Below are positions 29,410 through 42,000 of a stretch of DNA of 64,000 nucleotides, piece after piece. The notes beneath the pieces were generated by a model. It made no database searches and was not told where the DNA came from. It saw nothing but the letters and a program-made list of their open reading frames with translations. The number at the start of each line of letters is the position of its first letter. Positions within the stretch are counted from its first letter, which is position 1. Source of the DNA: a virus; the IMG/VR virus record IMGVR_UViG_3300027659_000015, positions 1-64,000 of that record. One strand, given 5' to 3'. The position numbers were made by a program, and so were the translations under genes.

Positions 29410-29802
29410 ATGGCAACCATAAATAAAGTTTATTCAGACATAGATTTCACTTTCACAAAGAAACCTGTGACGGGTGATGTAGCCTTGAGTTATGATTCTC
29501 AGGCAGTTTCTCGTTCCATTAGGAACCTATTGAATACAAAAAACTATGACCGTTTATTCAATCCAGAGTTAGGTTCAAAATTATCTGGTCTATTGTTTGA
29601 TAATATGTCTCCTGTACTTTCAGTATCTATGCAAAATATGATAACAAATATGATTGATACATATGAACCGAGAGCCAGATTACAAAGTGTAACGGTAACT
29701 CCTAAACCAGATTTAAATGCATATGCAGTAAATATATCTTTTTATACAGAAAATACAACGATGCCAACAACTATAACAATTCTTTTAGAGAGAAACAGAT
29801 AA
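29410..29802 (+). CDS. 25: gp25 baseplate wedge protein
   Basis: A 130-residue protein (T4 gp25 is 132). It shows the gp25-like fold shared with type VI secretion TssE: VYSDIDFTFTKKPVTGDVAL, SIRNLLNTKNYDRLFNPELG, and YEPRARLQSV with the EPR motif essential for baseplate core-bundle contacts. Role: with gp6, gp7 and gp53 forms the wedge core that starts sheath polymerisation. Directly followed by gp6. Confidence 0.95.
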   Translation: MATINKVYSDIDFTFTKKPVTGDVALSYDSQAVSRSIRNLLNTKNYDRLFNPELGSKLSGLLFDNMSPVLSVSMQNMITNMIDTYEPRARLQSVTVTPKPDLNAYAVNISFYTENTTMPTTITILLERNR

Positions 29803-31878
29803 ATGGCTGGTGCTAACTCAAACATTCAAATGACGGATTTGGATTTTAATACAATTAAAAACAATCTGAAAACGTACCTACAATCACAAGATACATTAAA
29901 AGATTATAACTATGAAGGTTCAGCCTTGTCTGTTCTTTTGGATGTTCTTGCATACAATACACAATATAATGCATATTATTTAAATATGGTCGCCAATGAA
30001 ATGTTTTTGGATTCTGCAATTCAAAGAAGTTCGGTTGTTTCTCAAGCCAAATTATTAAATTACATACCAAAATCAGCAAGAGCACCAGAAGCATCAATTA
30101 ATTTAACTGTAAATGAAGTAACCAATCCAACTCTAACACTTCCCAAGTACACAGCATTCATGTCTGAAGCAATTGATGGTACAAACTATAATTTTGTTAC
30201 CCCAACATCTCAAACAGTACAAGTTGCTAATAACACAGCAACGTTTTCGAATATTAATATAAAACAAGGTATTGCAACCACCGTATCATTTATAGTTAAC
30301 AACTCAAATAATCCAAAATCAAAATTTACATTACCTGATTCAGCTATTGATACTACAACCATACAGATATTGGTTCAACAATCATCCGTAAATACAGCGT
30401 ATGAAATTTATAATTCTGGTGAAAATTATTTAACTCTAGATAATAATTCACTTGTTTATTTTATACAAGAAGGTTTGACTGGTAATTATGAAATTTACTT
30501 TGGTGATGGGATTTTAGGTAAAAAATTAACTGATGGTAATAAAGTAATTATTTCATATATTGTCACCAATGGAACCGCAGCAGCTGGTGCAAATAGTTTT
30601 GTCTTATTGGAAGCGGTAAATGGATATTCAAATACACAAATTAGTCCTGTTACATCAACCACTTCCGGTAAACTACGTGAATCTATAGAATCAATTAAGT
30701 TTCATGCACCAAAAGCTTATGCTGCACAAAAGCGTGCTGTTACTAAAGAAGATTATATTAACGCTATTAACCAAAATGATGCTGGTTATCCAATTGGTGC
30801 AGTCAACGTTTGGGGTGGCCAAGAAAATGTTCCGCCTGTATACGGCCAAGTTTTTATTGCTATTAAACCAGCTGGTGCATATACATTAACTGCAACTCAA
30901 AAACAAAGATTGGTTGATGATGTTATTAAACCAATTTCTGTTATGACAGTTGAACCAACGATTGTTGATCCGGATTACACATATCTTCAATTAACAGCAA
31001 ATGTTTTGTATGATTCGAAGAAAACAAATCTAACGGCCGGTCAATTAGAAAGTGCAATACGGGCAGTAATAACAAGTTTATCCGACCAAAGTTTGAATAC
31101 TTTTAATTCAACATTTTCTGCAACAGACTTTTCAAGCGCTATTGCTTCGGTCAATAATTCAATTATTACTAATGAAATTTCATTGGTCTTACAAAAGAAG
31201 TTTTATCCTAATTTATCTGGCGCTTCTACATATAAATTTTATTATGGTACTCCACTAAAACGTGGTATGTTTCAAAGTGGTGTAACGAGTAAACCATCAT
31301 TTCAATACTTTGATTCAACAAATTATTCAAACATTTTTGAATCTGTTTATATTGAAGAAGTACCAACATCCACAGGTGGCCTAGAATCTATAACGGTTAT
31401 AAATCCTGGTTTTGGTTACCAATATCCACCAACAGTAAAAATTCTAGGTGACGGTACTGGTGCTACGGCAGAAGCAGTAATAACGGGTGCCGGTGTAATT
31501 AAACAGATAAATGTTCTTACAACAGGAACAGGATATACAAGTATTCTTGTAGAAATTACACCTGCTGCAAATGATACCACAGGAAACCTTGGCGCAGCAA
31601 CCGCAACATTGATTGGCCGTTATGGTACACTTAGAACATATTATAATGATACAAAGAATGTTAAAACAATTTTGAATAGTTCTGCTGGCACAATTGATTA
31701 TGTTTCTGGTGTTATAACACTAGATGCTTTTGCACCATATCAAATAAATGACGATTTGGGTCAATTAACAATTAATGCTATACCAACAACAAGTATCATA
31801 TCTTCTGCATATAATAGAATCATTACAATTGATCCCTATGATCCTGCAGCTATTGTCGTGAATGTTACAGCCAAATAA
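29803..31878 (+). CDS. 6: gp6 baseplate wedge protein
   Basis: A 691-residue protein (T4 gp6 is 660). The N-terminus (LDFNTIKNNLKTYLQSQ, SALSVLLDVLAYNTQYNAYY) and LLNYIPKSARAPEASINLTV are hallmarks of gp6/GpJ baseplate ring proteins. AVTKEDYINAI and the YGQVFIAIKPAG strand follow near residues 310-355. The C-terminus holds a short Gly-rich repeat (INPGFGYQYPPTVKI, TTGTGYTSI) also seen in gp7 and gp8 here. Role: dimers make the inner baseplate ring. Starts one base after gp25. Confidence 0.93.
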   Translation: MAGANSNIQMTDLDFNTIKNNLKTYLQSQDTLKDYNYEGSALSVLLDVLAYNTQYNAYYLNMVANEMFLDSAIQRSSVVSQAKLLNYIPKSARAPEASINLTVNEVTNPTLTLPKYTAFMSEAIDGTNYNFVTPTSQTVQVANNTATFSNINIKQGIATTVSFIVNNSNNPKSKFTLPDSAIDTTTIQILVQQSSVNTAYEIYNSGENYLTLDNNSLVYFIQEGLTGNYEIYFGDGILGKKLTDGNKVIISYIVTNGTAAAGANSFVLLEAVNGYSNTQISPVTSTTSGKLRESIESIKFHAPKAYAAQKRAVTKEDYINAINQNDAGYPIGAVNVWGGQENVPPVYGQVFIAIKPAGAYTLTATQKQRLVDDVIKPISVMTVEPTIVDPDYTYLQLTANVLYDSKKTNLTAGQLESAIRAVITSLSDQSLNTFNSTFSATDFSSAIASVNNSIITNEISLVLQKKFYPNLSGASTYKFYYGTPLKRGMFQSGVTSKPSFQYFDSTNYSNIFESVYIEEVPTSTGGLESITVINPGFGYQYPPTVKILGDGTGATAEAVITGAGVIKQINVLTTGTGYTSILVEITPAANDTTGNLGAATATLIGRYGTLRTYYNDTKNVKTILNSSAGTIDYVSGVITLDAFAPYQINDDLGQLTINAIPTTSIISSAYNRIITIDPYDPAAIVVNVTAK

Positions 31879-31880
31879 AC

Positions 31881-34631
31881 ATGATAGTTAATAATCAAAA
31901 AACATCTCTTTTAATAGACTCACAATTACCTGAGTTTGTTAGAGATAATCCAGATTATGGAAACTTTCGTTTATTCCTTCAGGCATATTATGAATGGTTG
32001 GAGGAAGAAGGTAAAGTAACAAATAGAACAAAGAATCTTTTAAGTTATAAAGATGTCGATACAACGACTAATGAGTTCTTGAGTTATTTCACGAATGATT
32101 TTTTACCTTATTTTCCACAAGATGCCTTAGTTGATAAAAAAGAGGCAATAAAAATTGCCAGACAGTTATATCAAACAAAAGGCACACCAGCGTCTTTTCA
32201 ATTCCTCTTTAAAATATTATTTGATTCCGACTTTGATTTGTTTTACACCAAAGAGGCTGTACTAAAAGCATCGGCCGGTACATGGTACGTAGCCAAAAGT
32301 TTGAAGTTAGCTACATATGACACCAATTTTCAAAATATAGATAATTATAGATTATTTGGTGAAACAACAAAATCTATTGCTACAGTCGAAAAAGCGTTTA
32401 CACTTGGCACAAAGACAGAAGTTTTTATTTCAAATATTGAACGTCTATTTCAATCAGGTGAATTTGTTAGGGTGGTTGACAATTCAAATCAAACTGTATT
32501 GTTTAATGGTCAACCACTCAGAGCAAAAATTATAGGTCAAATCAGCCAAATCAAAATTGATCCTAAAAACAGAGGACTTTTATATGTTACAGGTGATCCT
32601 GTCATTATATATGGTGGTTTGAATTCTGAAAATGGTTTAGGTGCTTCAGCTATAATTTCTGAAACGACCACTGGTTCTATCAGAAGTATTGGTGTGGTAA
32701 CAAGTGGTTTTGGTTACTCGGCTGAGCCGAATACACGTATTAATATAACAAATGCTCCTGGTGCATATGCAATTGTTGGTTCTTTAAATCCAGATCCAAG
32801 ATATACAATGAATGTTGCTTTTCTTGGTTCAGACACAATTGCATTAAAGAAAGATATTATTCTTGGTAATAGTAATTATTTTTTCGCCAATGTTGCAACA
32901 TCAAATGCAAACACAACTTTAGCCAATGCTTTTTCGTTTGTATCGTTCACAACATATCCAATATCGTCAATTGTTGTAACTAACGGAGGCGGCGGTATTA
33001 GAGATATACCAGAAATCACCGCACAATCTGGTTACCAAACTGACTTATTCACAGATGCTAGTATACCTGGCCTTGGGATATTAAGTCCAATACAAATAAC
33101 AGATGGTGGACATGGTTATCGAGTAAATGATAAAATTGTATTTTCTGGTGGAACTGGCCGTGGCGCATACGCTAATGTAACATCTGTTGCAGCAAATGGT
33201 TATATCACCGGTATTACATATGTATTGAATACTATACCAGACTTCCCGTTAGGTGGTATGGGTTACACATCAACAACTTTACCGGTTCTAAGTGTAGCCT
33301 CAGCCAACAATCAAGCAGCAAATGCAAGTCTTTATATTCCTGGAATATTAGGTACAGGCGCAACTTTCTTACCTACTGTTGACCGTGCAGGTTCGATAAC
33401 ATCAATTGGTATAACGGATGGCGGTGAAGATTATATTAGTGCACCAGTCATTTCATTAAAAGTACAAGATATCACTGTTTCGAATGTATCAACTTCAAAT
33501 CTACCAGTAAAAGGTAATGTGATTTATCAAGGCGCAAATACAAATACTGCAACTTACTTGGCCATGGTCGACTCAATAGAACAGTTGGCATCAAACCAAG
33601 ATCCACTATTATCTGTTTGGAATCTGAGAGTATTCAACTATAATTCAAATCCTGATAAAACCAAAAAATTGAATATTGATAGACAAGCTGGCGCAAATGT
33701 ATTCTTAAATATGACAGGTACAAGATATGATAATTCATATACAATAGATGGTTACAAAAATTATGGTGACGGCACCGCAAAGGCTACATCCTCTTTCTTA
33801 AATGGACTTGTTATCAGTCAAGGACAATATCTAACAACACAAGGTCAACCTAGTGGTTTTGATTTGTTACAGGATGATGTTTATAACAATTACACATATA
33901 AGATTACGGTCGAAAAAGAAATTGAAAAATATAGAGATGTATTATTAAACTTATTACATCCAAGTGGTATTAATGTGATTGGTAGATATGCATTGAAATC
34001 AAATACAGCATTCAATACCCTAGCGCAAGAAGGTGTATCAGGCGCTCATACATTGAGATATTATACAAATAACACCGGAACAACCGTTTCAATGACAACA
34101 GATTTTACAAATAAGAGTAATAATATTGTTAAAATTAATAATCTTTCTGGTGCAAATCTTTACAATTTCATTACCGTTGGAAATTCACAAATCTCAATAG
34201 TTCCGTTACATGGTGCAAATATACACGCAATTGTTGCTTCAGTAAATACAACATCAAATACCATTACACTTTCTTCTAATGTATGGTTAACTTTTGCTAA
34301 TGTCGCAAGAATAACAGGAAATTCTGGTTCGAACACGATAAATATTACATCATTGACTGGTGAATATGATATTTTAAATAATGGAAATTATAGTAATACT
34401 GCATATCCATTGATGGATATTGTGTATTCTGGTGATAAGATTCTAGTTGCAAATAACACATCTATGACAGTAGATTATGTGGATTATTTTACTGGCCGAG
34501 GCAAAATTTATTTGACTTCCAACTTAGCTTCAACCGCAAATTCATATCTATCGGTAAACAGAACATTAACAGCCAACGGGGCTGATGTTAAAATTTACAC
34601 TCCAATTGGACAACAATACACAGAAATCTAA
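31881..34631 (+). CDS. 7: gp7-like baseplate wedge protein
   Basis: A 916-residue protein (T4 gp7 is 1032). The start SLLIDSQLPEFVRDNPDYGN and FLQAYYEWLEEEGKV, then TKGTPASFQFLFKILFD, is the conserved N-terminal domain of the gp7-type wedge protein in T4-like phages of aquatic bacteria. The middle contains Gly-rich beta repeats (VTSGFGYSAEPNTRI, ITDGGHGYRVNDKIVF, ITDGGEDYISAPVI) that occur also in gp6, gp8 and the 2084-residue protein. Position between gp6 and gp8 supports gp7. Confidence 0.82.
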   Translation: MIVNNQKTSLLIDSQLPEFVRDNPDYGNFRLFLQAYYEWLEEEGKVTNRTKNLLSYKDVDTTTNEFLSYFTNDFLPYFPQDALVDKKEAIKIARQLYQTKGTPASFQFLFKILFDSDFDLFYTKEAVLKASAGTWYVAKSLKLATYDTNFQNIDNYRLFGETTKSIATVEKAFTLGTKTEVFISNIERLFQSGEFVRVVDNSNQTVLFNGQPLRAKIIGQISQIKIDPKNRGLLYVTGDPVIIYGGLNSENGLGASAIISETTTGSIRSIGVVTSGFGYSAEPNTRINITNAPGAYAIVGSLNPDPRYTMNVAFLGSDTIALKKDIILGNSNYFFANVATSNANTTLANAFSFVSFTTYPISSIVVTNGGGGIRDIPEITAQSGYQTDLFTDASIPGLGILSPIQITDGGHGYRVNDKIVFSGGTGRGAYANVTSVAANGYITGITYVLNTIPDFPLGGMGYTSTTLPVLSVASANNQAANASLYIPGILGTGATFLPTVDRAGSITSIGITDGGEDYISAPVISLKVQDITVSNVSTSNLPVKGNVIYQGANTNTATYLAMVDSIEQLASNQDPLLSVWNLRVFNYNSNPDKTKKLNIDRQAGANVFLNMTGTRYDNSYTIDGYKNYGDGTAKATSSFLNGLVISQGQYLTTQGQPSGFDLLQDDVYNNYTYKITVEKEIEKYRDVLLNLLHPSGINVIGRYALKSNTAFNTLAQEGVSGAHTLRYYTNNTGTTVSMTTDFTNKSNNIVKINNLSGANLYNFITVGNSQISIVPLHGANIHAIVASVNTTSNTITLSSNVWLTFANVARITGNSGSNTINITSLTGEYDILNNGNYSNTAYPLMDIVYSGDKILVANNTSMTVDYVDYFTGRGKIYLTSNLASTANSYLSVNRTLTANGADVKIYTPIGQQYTEI

Positions 34632-34639
34632 GATAAATA
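34632..34639 (+). promoter_or_regulatory. possible late promoter element GATAAATA before gp8
   Basis: GATAAATA ends 4 nt before the gp8 ATG (34644). Spacing is the same as at 29398, again predicting a leaderless late transcript. Confidence 0.4.
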
Positions 34640-34643
34640 AATC

Positions 34644-36038
34644 ATGTCAAACAAAATTATTCTCACAACTGGCGCCAGAGTATCACAGGTTGAATTGAGT
34701 TACAATTCACCACAAGTTGTATTTACTGGTACTGAAATTGCTTTGGCTTCAACATATTGTTTCTTGTCTAAAGTAACTCCATGGGCAAATAACGAACCAG
34801 AATTACCTAGAGGTGACATTAAATACCAAAAACAAGTATTGAAAAATATGTTTGTGGCAAAATTGGTCACAGCAAGTGACATTTCACCTGTAATCAAACG
34901 GATTGACTGGACTTCAGGTGTCGTATATGAACATTATAGTGATGATGTAGACATGGTTGAAGTTGATACAAACGGAAATCTTTTACATAATTTCTATGTA
35001 AAAAACAAATATGACCAAGTGTTTAAATGTTTGTGGAATAATAACAACGGACCATCAACAGTACAACCTTACTTTGAACCAGGTACATATAACGCTTTCA
35101 AAATATTCACTGGTGCTGACGGATATAAATGGAAATTTATGTTTACGATTGATGCCGGTTACAAAGTTAAATTTATGGATAAAGTTTGGATGCCTATTCC
35201 ATTGGGAGCAAACACACCGAGTCCATTAATAACAACGGCTGGTGCTGGTAGTATTGAAGCTATAAACATACTTACTGGTGGTTCGGGATATGATGATGTA
35301 AACTATCCTATTAGTGTTAATATAATTGGTGACGGATATGGTGCTGCTGGTACCGCAAAGGTTGTAGGTGGATCCATCACGGATGTTATCATTACAAACC
35401 AAGGTTCGGATTATACAACTGCTAATGTTGTGATTACATCTGCTGTTGGTTCTAATGCAACGGCATTTGCATCTACATCTCCTGTCGGTGGCCACGGTTT
35501 TGATCCAATATCAGAATTAGGTTGTTCACATGTCATGTTTACAGCTGAATTTTCTGGTGGAGAAAATGGTGACATACCAACAGATATTACTTTTTATCAA
35601 TTAGGATTAGTAACAAATCCATCATCACGGACTTCACAATTATATGCCAAGTCGATAGGCCTAAACTCTACATTGCCAACTGATGGTTTGATTTATAGAA
35701 CAAGTACAGATTTTATTGTTGCACCTGGATTTGGTTCATATACATCAGGTGATACTGTATTCCAAGGTCCAGATAATAATATAAACAATGCAACGTTCCG
35801 TGCGACTATCTTGAGTTTTGATGTTGCAACCAATGTACTGAGGCTAATAAATACATCAGGAGTTCCACTTCCTAATGGTCCAGTAAGAAACGCAGATAGA
35901 ACCAATAGAACTTTGTTGACATATACTACACCAGATTATTCTATATTCTCTGGTTATTTGTCTTTTATTGAAAATAGGTCTGGTATACAAAGAAGTTCTG
36001 ATGGTGTAGAACAAGTTAGAATGGTAATAGGTTACTAA
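34644..36038 (+). CDS. 8: gp8 baseplate wedge protein
   Basis: A 464-residue protein (T4 gp8 is 334). The N-terminal part resembles gp8: YCFLSKVTPWANNEPELPRG, KNMFVAKLVTASDISPVI, YVKNKYDQVFKCLWNNN and FTGADGYKWKFMFTID. A Gly/Asn-rich insert of about 90 residues (INILTGGSGYDDVNYPISVN, VITNQGSDYTTANVVI) explains the extra length and matches repeats in gp6 and gp7. Role: wedge subunit binding gp7 and gp10. Confidence 0.9.
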   Translation: MSNKIILTTGARVSQVELSYNSPQVVFTGTEIALASTYCFLSKVTPWANNEPELPRGDIKYQKQVLKNMFVAKLVTASDISPVIKRIDWTSGVVYEHYSDDVDMVEVDTNGNLLHNFYVKNKYDQVFKCLWNNNNGPSTVQPYFEPGTYNAFKIFTGADGYKWKFMFTIDAGYKVKFMDKVWMPIPLGANTPSPLITTAGAGSIEAINILTGGSGYDDVNYPISVNIIGDGYGAAGTAKVVGGSITDVIITNQGSDYTTANVVITSAVGSNATAFASTSPVGGHGFDPISELGCSHVMFTAEFSGGENGDIPTDITFYQLGLVTNPSSRTSQLYAKSIGLNSTLPTDGLIYRTSTDFIVAPGFGSYTSGDTVFQGPDNNINNATFRATILSFDVATNVLRLINTSGVPLPNGPVRNADRTNRTLLTYTTPDYSIFSGYLSFIENRSGIQRSSDGVEQVRMVIGY

Positions 36039-36047
36039 AGGAAAAAA

Positions 36048-39000
36048 ATGGCGAAGAATTTTAACGTTGATCCGTGGTATGATGATTTTGACCAAACAAA
36101 AAACTTTCATCGTATTTTGTTCAAACCTGGCCGTGCGGTTCAAGCCAGAGAATTAACACAAGCACAAACAATCTTACAGGATCAAATAACTAAATTTGCG
36201 GATAACATCTTCAAACAAAACTCTCCTGTAACTGGTGGTGAAGTTACCACAAATTTTGGTTGTTATTATGTAAAATTACAACCAACATACAACAATGCTG
36301 CTATTGATATTACACAATTTGATGGTATTTTAGTTAGAAACACAACGGGTAATGTTGTTGCAAGGGTTATATCATATGTGGCTGCGACAGGAACAGATCC
36401 AGACACATTAATTCTTGCGTATACATCAGGTCAACAATTTCAAAATGGAGATGTTATATACGAAGCTGTAAATGGACTTTTGGCTGCTCAAGCAATTACA
36501 TCAGCAGCTACTGGCGAATCATCTGTAGCTTCAATTTCTCAAGGTGTTTTCTATGTCTTGGGTAATTTTGTACAAATTAGTCCGTCTACGGTAGTTTTAG
36601 ATCCATATGACAGTACACCAACAAAACGAGTTGGTTTAACAATCACAGAAACAACTTATGATTATGTAGATGATAACTCATTATTGGATCCTGCTGCGGG
36701 CGCTACAAACTATCAAGCTCCAGGTGCTGACCGTTATGTGATTGCTCTGAAATTAGATATACGAAATATCGCTTTAGGTGACGATAACGATTTTATTGAA
36801 TTGGTACGTGTCGAAGACGGCGTTGTATCGAAAATGGTAAATGGCTCTGTATATAATGTTATTGATGATTATTTTGCAAAACGTGATTATGAAACAAATG
36901 GTGATTATATTGTTGATGATTATAAATTAACACCAAGAACAAATACCGATTTGGACAAATATACTTTGACAGTTGGTAAAGGTTTGTCGTATGTTCATGG
37001 TTACCGAATGGAAAATCCAACTAATGTGGATTTAGTATCAAACCGTGCTAGAACAACCAAATTTCAAAACAACAATCCGGTTTATATAGACTATGGAACA
37101 TACTTCTATGTTGATACCGTGCGTGGAGGTGCGGCTGGATCATTCTTTGATGTAACAACCGCTCAGGCCGTTGACTTTCATTGTGTAACTTCATCAAATG
37201 TTAGAACCACAAATACAGCTACATACAGTTCTACTGTTGTGGCAACTGGTTACATCAGAAACTTTGCTTATGATTATAACACAAGTGATGCTGATGCGAA
37301 CACATATGTTTATAAAGCTTTTGTAAATGATATACAAAATGCTGTGGCAACAGCCAACGTAGTTTCAGCAACAGCCAATACAATTAAACTTCCTGGAACA
37401 TTCTCACAATCAAACACTTCATACGTTGGTGTAAACGTTACAATAACAAACGGAACAAGTTCCGGTGATTTCCGTACAATCACAAGTTATGATGGTGCCA
37501 CAAGAATTGCAACGGTCAATCAAAATTGGACAGTTATACCAGATACAACATCCGTGTTTGCTTTTAATTTTGATATTAAAGATATTGATACAATCGTATA
37601 TGCAGATAAAACATCTTATCCAGCTTCCATCAAATCTTATGCAAATATCAATAATGCTTCTGGTAGAATTGGTGGTGTTTCAACTGGTGCAACAATTCTA
37701 AAAAATCCAGGTGCACCGGAATTAATTTATAACATCGGTGCACCATATGTTGCATCAATGGTAGACGCTTCTTATAACACACAACATTTAAATCGTGGCG
37801 TTGTATTCAATGCTTCTGGTGGTGTAGTTGCTCAAGTACAAATTACATATTCAGATTCATATTCTGGTGTTATCCAGCATTTTGGTAGTGCGGGTGGTTA
37901 TTTAAGTGCGGATGTAATCAAACAAAACTTTTTGATTGTTGTTACCAATGCTGTCTCACCTTGTACATTATCTGTTGGCCAAGTAGTACCACTTTCATAT
38001 TTGGGTGGAACAATATTAATTAGTAATGATTTATCAACCGCAACTTTAAGTATTCCTGTTTCGGCAGTTGGTGGTACCTTTACGGCAGTTGTTTTAGAAA
38101 AAGTTTTTGTATCAAACGCTGATAACACAAGTCATTTCTTAAAATATAAGAATTTAATCACCGCTGACACATCCGTAATTAAAACCAACGGTACAAATAT
38201 TAATGGTCAATACTTTGTTGATGATGCATCACTAACCTCCACTGGCCAAATTTATATTCAAAATCCAGGTTTAGTTTCACCAGGTTTAAAACAAACTTTA
38301 TATTTGTCCGATGTAAAAAATATTGTTAAGATTATTGACACCAAAGGTGCTGGTTATATTCCAACATTAGGAATGTTAACTAATCCATCATATGATGTTA
38401 CAAAGAATTACTCATTTGATAACGGCCAGAGAGATAGTTATTATGACCATGCTTCAATAACATTAATTCCTGGTGCTCCACAACCAAAAGGAAATTTACT
38501 TGTATTTGTAAATTATTACCAACATGCTGGTGGCGATGGTTACTTTGCATTGAGTTCTTATTTGAATTCACAAAAACCAGAATCATATAAGAATATACTT
38601 TCGTATGTTAGTAAAAACGGAACAACTTATCCTTTGCGTGATTCTTTAGATTTTAGACCATCTAGAATAAATGCAACTACAACTTTCCAGTTTAATTATA
38701 ATTCAGTTGTCAACAGATATGGTATCTTTATACCAACAGACTTGTCAACTTTCAGAACAGATTATTCTTATTATCTTGGTAGAAAAGATAAATTAATATT
38801 AACCAAAGATAGAACATTTGAGATTATTGAAGGTGCACCTTCGGTTAATCCTTTAATACCATCTGAACCAGATGGTTCATTGGTTATAGCTAATATAACA
38901 CACGTACCATATACTGGTTATATTCCAACAGAATCACCAAATGGTACACTCTCTGACCTGTCCATTGAGAAAGTTAAACATAAGCGTTATACCATGCAAG

Positions 39001-42000
39001 ACATTGCTGGTTTGGAAAGCAGAATTAACAATATTCAATACTATGCATCTTTAAATTTGTTGGAACAGAAAGCAAGTTCATTACAAATCTCCGATGCATA
39101 TGGTTTAAACAGATTCAAGAACGGTATACTTGTTGACGATTTCTCAAGTTTTGCTACGGCAGATACTTTGAATGGTGACTACTATGCGACTATCAATCGC
39201 CGTGACCGCTTAATGACTGCTTCACAAAATGTTAAAAACTTTCAATTGAAATCTTTAGCTACAGCATATAACATGAATCAAATGGATTCTTCCATTTCTT
39301 TGGGTTATAATATTAGTACAGATGGTAATGTTAATTACTATACATTGCCATACACAACATCAAATGTAATTACACAAAAATTTGCTTCACGGACAGTTAA
39401 TGTAAATCCATTCTCTTTTTCAGTAATTGATGGTACAATTTCGTTGTCACCAAATATTGATAATTGGGTTGATACAACTTATTCTCCATCATTGTTAATT
39501 ACTGATCCAAATTTACAGGTGTTCCAAGCAGGTTCAACAAACAACATATTACAATACGGAGATTGGAAAGCAATTACTGGTGTACCAAGTGTTGTGAATA
39601 CTCAATTGACGGATCGTGGAAGAAATTGGGAAACATATACACAAACAACTTCCGTTTACATGAACCAAACAAATGTGATGGGTTCATATGATAAGATTGG
39701 TAACACATATTCATTGAATAACGGATATATTCAAGATATTTCTGTTTTGCCATATATCAGACCACAACAGATTGTTTCACGTGCAAAAGGTATGTTGATT
39801 AATGCAGCAGTAAATTACTATTTTGATGGTACAAATGTAAATAATTATATTCGTAAAGGAAACATTATCGAATTGATAGGTGTTTCTGGTACTTTCAAAG
39901 AAGGTGATATTATTGGTTATTACACAAGTGGTACATTTACACCAACAGCTAGGATTTTAGGTTTATTTAATAAAACTGCAACGACAACAAGATTGTATGT
40001 TGCTGCTGATCCATATACACAAAATTACACAACAAATGGTGTGATACAAAACGGATTCTTTAATGCTTCTGGTGTGTACACATCAACGACAGCAACTGGT
40101 ACTGTTTCAAGTCAATCACATTTTGGTGGTAGAATTAATGGCAGTTCCAATTCAACAACTATCACATTAAGCAATTTAGCTTCAACTTCCGATAATTATT
40201 ATAACGGAAATACAATTTACATTTGTGATGGAACTGGTGTCGGTTCTTCTGCTACTATTACAGGTTATCAAGGTTCAACAAGAGTTGCTACTTTAGCAAC
40301 AGGCATCACATTATCGGTTGATGATATCTATTCTATTGGTGGATTCAGTACTGATGAAACTGGTTCAACTTATGGTGTATTCAACTTACCAGAAAACACT
40401 TTCCACAATGGTCAAAGAACACTACGAATTGATAATAGGGTCAATGGTAATTTAGGTACAGAAACAACTTTTGCTGAAGGTGTTTATTATGCCGAAGGTT
40501 TGCAAACTAAGGCGCAGCAGATAGACTTTGGTGCTTCTCCGGCTGGTGCAAAGAACACCTTCTATAAAACTGGTGATCCAAAATTAGTACAAACGAATGT
40601 TACATCTTGGACAAATAGATGGGATCCTGTTGCACAAACGTTTATTGTTGATAAGGATAACTTTCCTAATGGATTGTTCTTAGACTCAGCAACATTCTTC
40701 TTCTCTAATAAACCAACTGGCGACAATTCACCAATTACATTATCAATTGTTGGAACACAAAATGGATATCCAAATGGTGATACACTCGACCATTCTGTTG
40801 TAACTTTGACACCAATATCGGTAAAAACATCATCATCTCCACAATATTTGGATAGTACCGCTGCAACAAAATTCAAATTCTCTGCACCAGTTTATATTCA
40901 ACCAGGTGTATTATATGCATTCATGTTGAAATCTAATTCAAATCAATATGAGTTGTGGTCAACTTCTAATGGAGATAAAGCATTATCATCTTCAGTTAAA
41001 AACTTGCCAACCGATCCAGCACCGTCAATCATTACTAAGATTGGTTCGGCACCATACGTTGGTGGTCTATTCATTTCACAAAATGCACAGACATGGACAG
41101 CAGATCAAAATCAAAGTTTAATGTTTGTTGTAGACCGTTGTGTGTTTAATACAACTGCTACACCAACAATTCAACACATTGTACCAAACAAATTGCCACA
41201 AAGAACTTTGATTGACCAAAGTATTAGATACTATCAAAATGCTAATGGTGTTTCCGGTACAACAGAAACAATCAGTTCAACTGATGTATTGGTAGACGCA
41301 TTTAATGTTACAACCACAGACTTTACTCCGTCTTCCACTTCAATCACTTATTCATATAATGCCACTTTACTTAATGGTACGGCAGCTGGAACAACATACA
41401 TAAATCCAGGTAAATATGGCACACCAACAAATGATGACATTTATTTGACTGATGGTAAAGGTGAGCGAATTTTGGTTGCAAACTCCAATACATCATTCTC
41501 ATTGTATACAGTATTGAATACAACATCTGACCATGTTAGTCCTGTAATTTCTGATGCTGGTTTATCAGTATTTGCAATTCAATGGAATATTAATAATGCA
41601 GAATTGTCTAATTCTGTTATAACATTAGCCAACACCGGTACAGGTTATAACGCATACACAACTACTGTAACAATTTCACCACCGAAAGATCCTAATGGTT
41701 CACAAGCTTATGCATCAGCAAATGTTGTTTCAGGTAATATTCAATCTGTTTACATAACAACTGCTGGTTCTGGTTATATTACGACACCTACAATTACAAT
41801 TACGGATGCTAATAATATTCCTGGTACAGGCGCAACAGCAATCATTACAGGTGAAACATCTAAGAATGGTGGCAATGTACTCGCTAAATATGTCACCAAG
41901 AAAGTTGTTTTGGATCCAACATTTGACTCCGGTGACCTGAATGTTTATCTAACTGCATATCGTCCAGTAAATACAGATATTCATGTGTATTACAAGGTTC

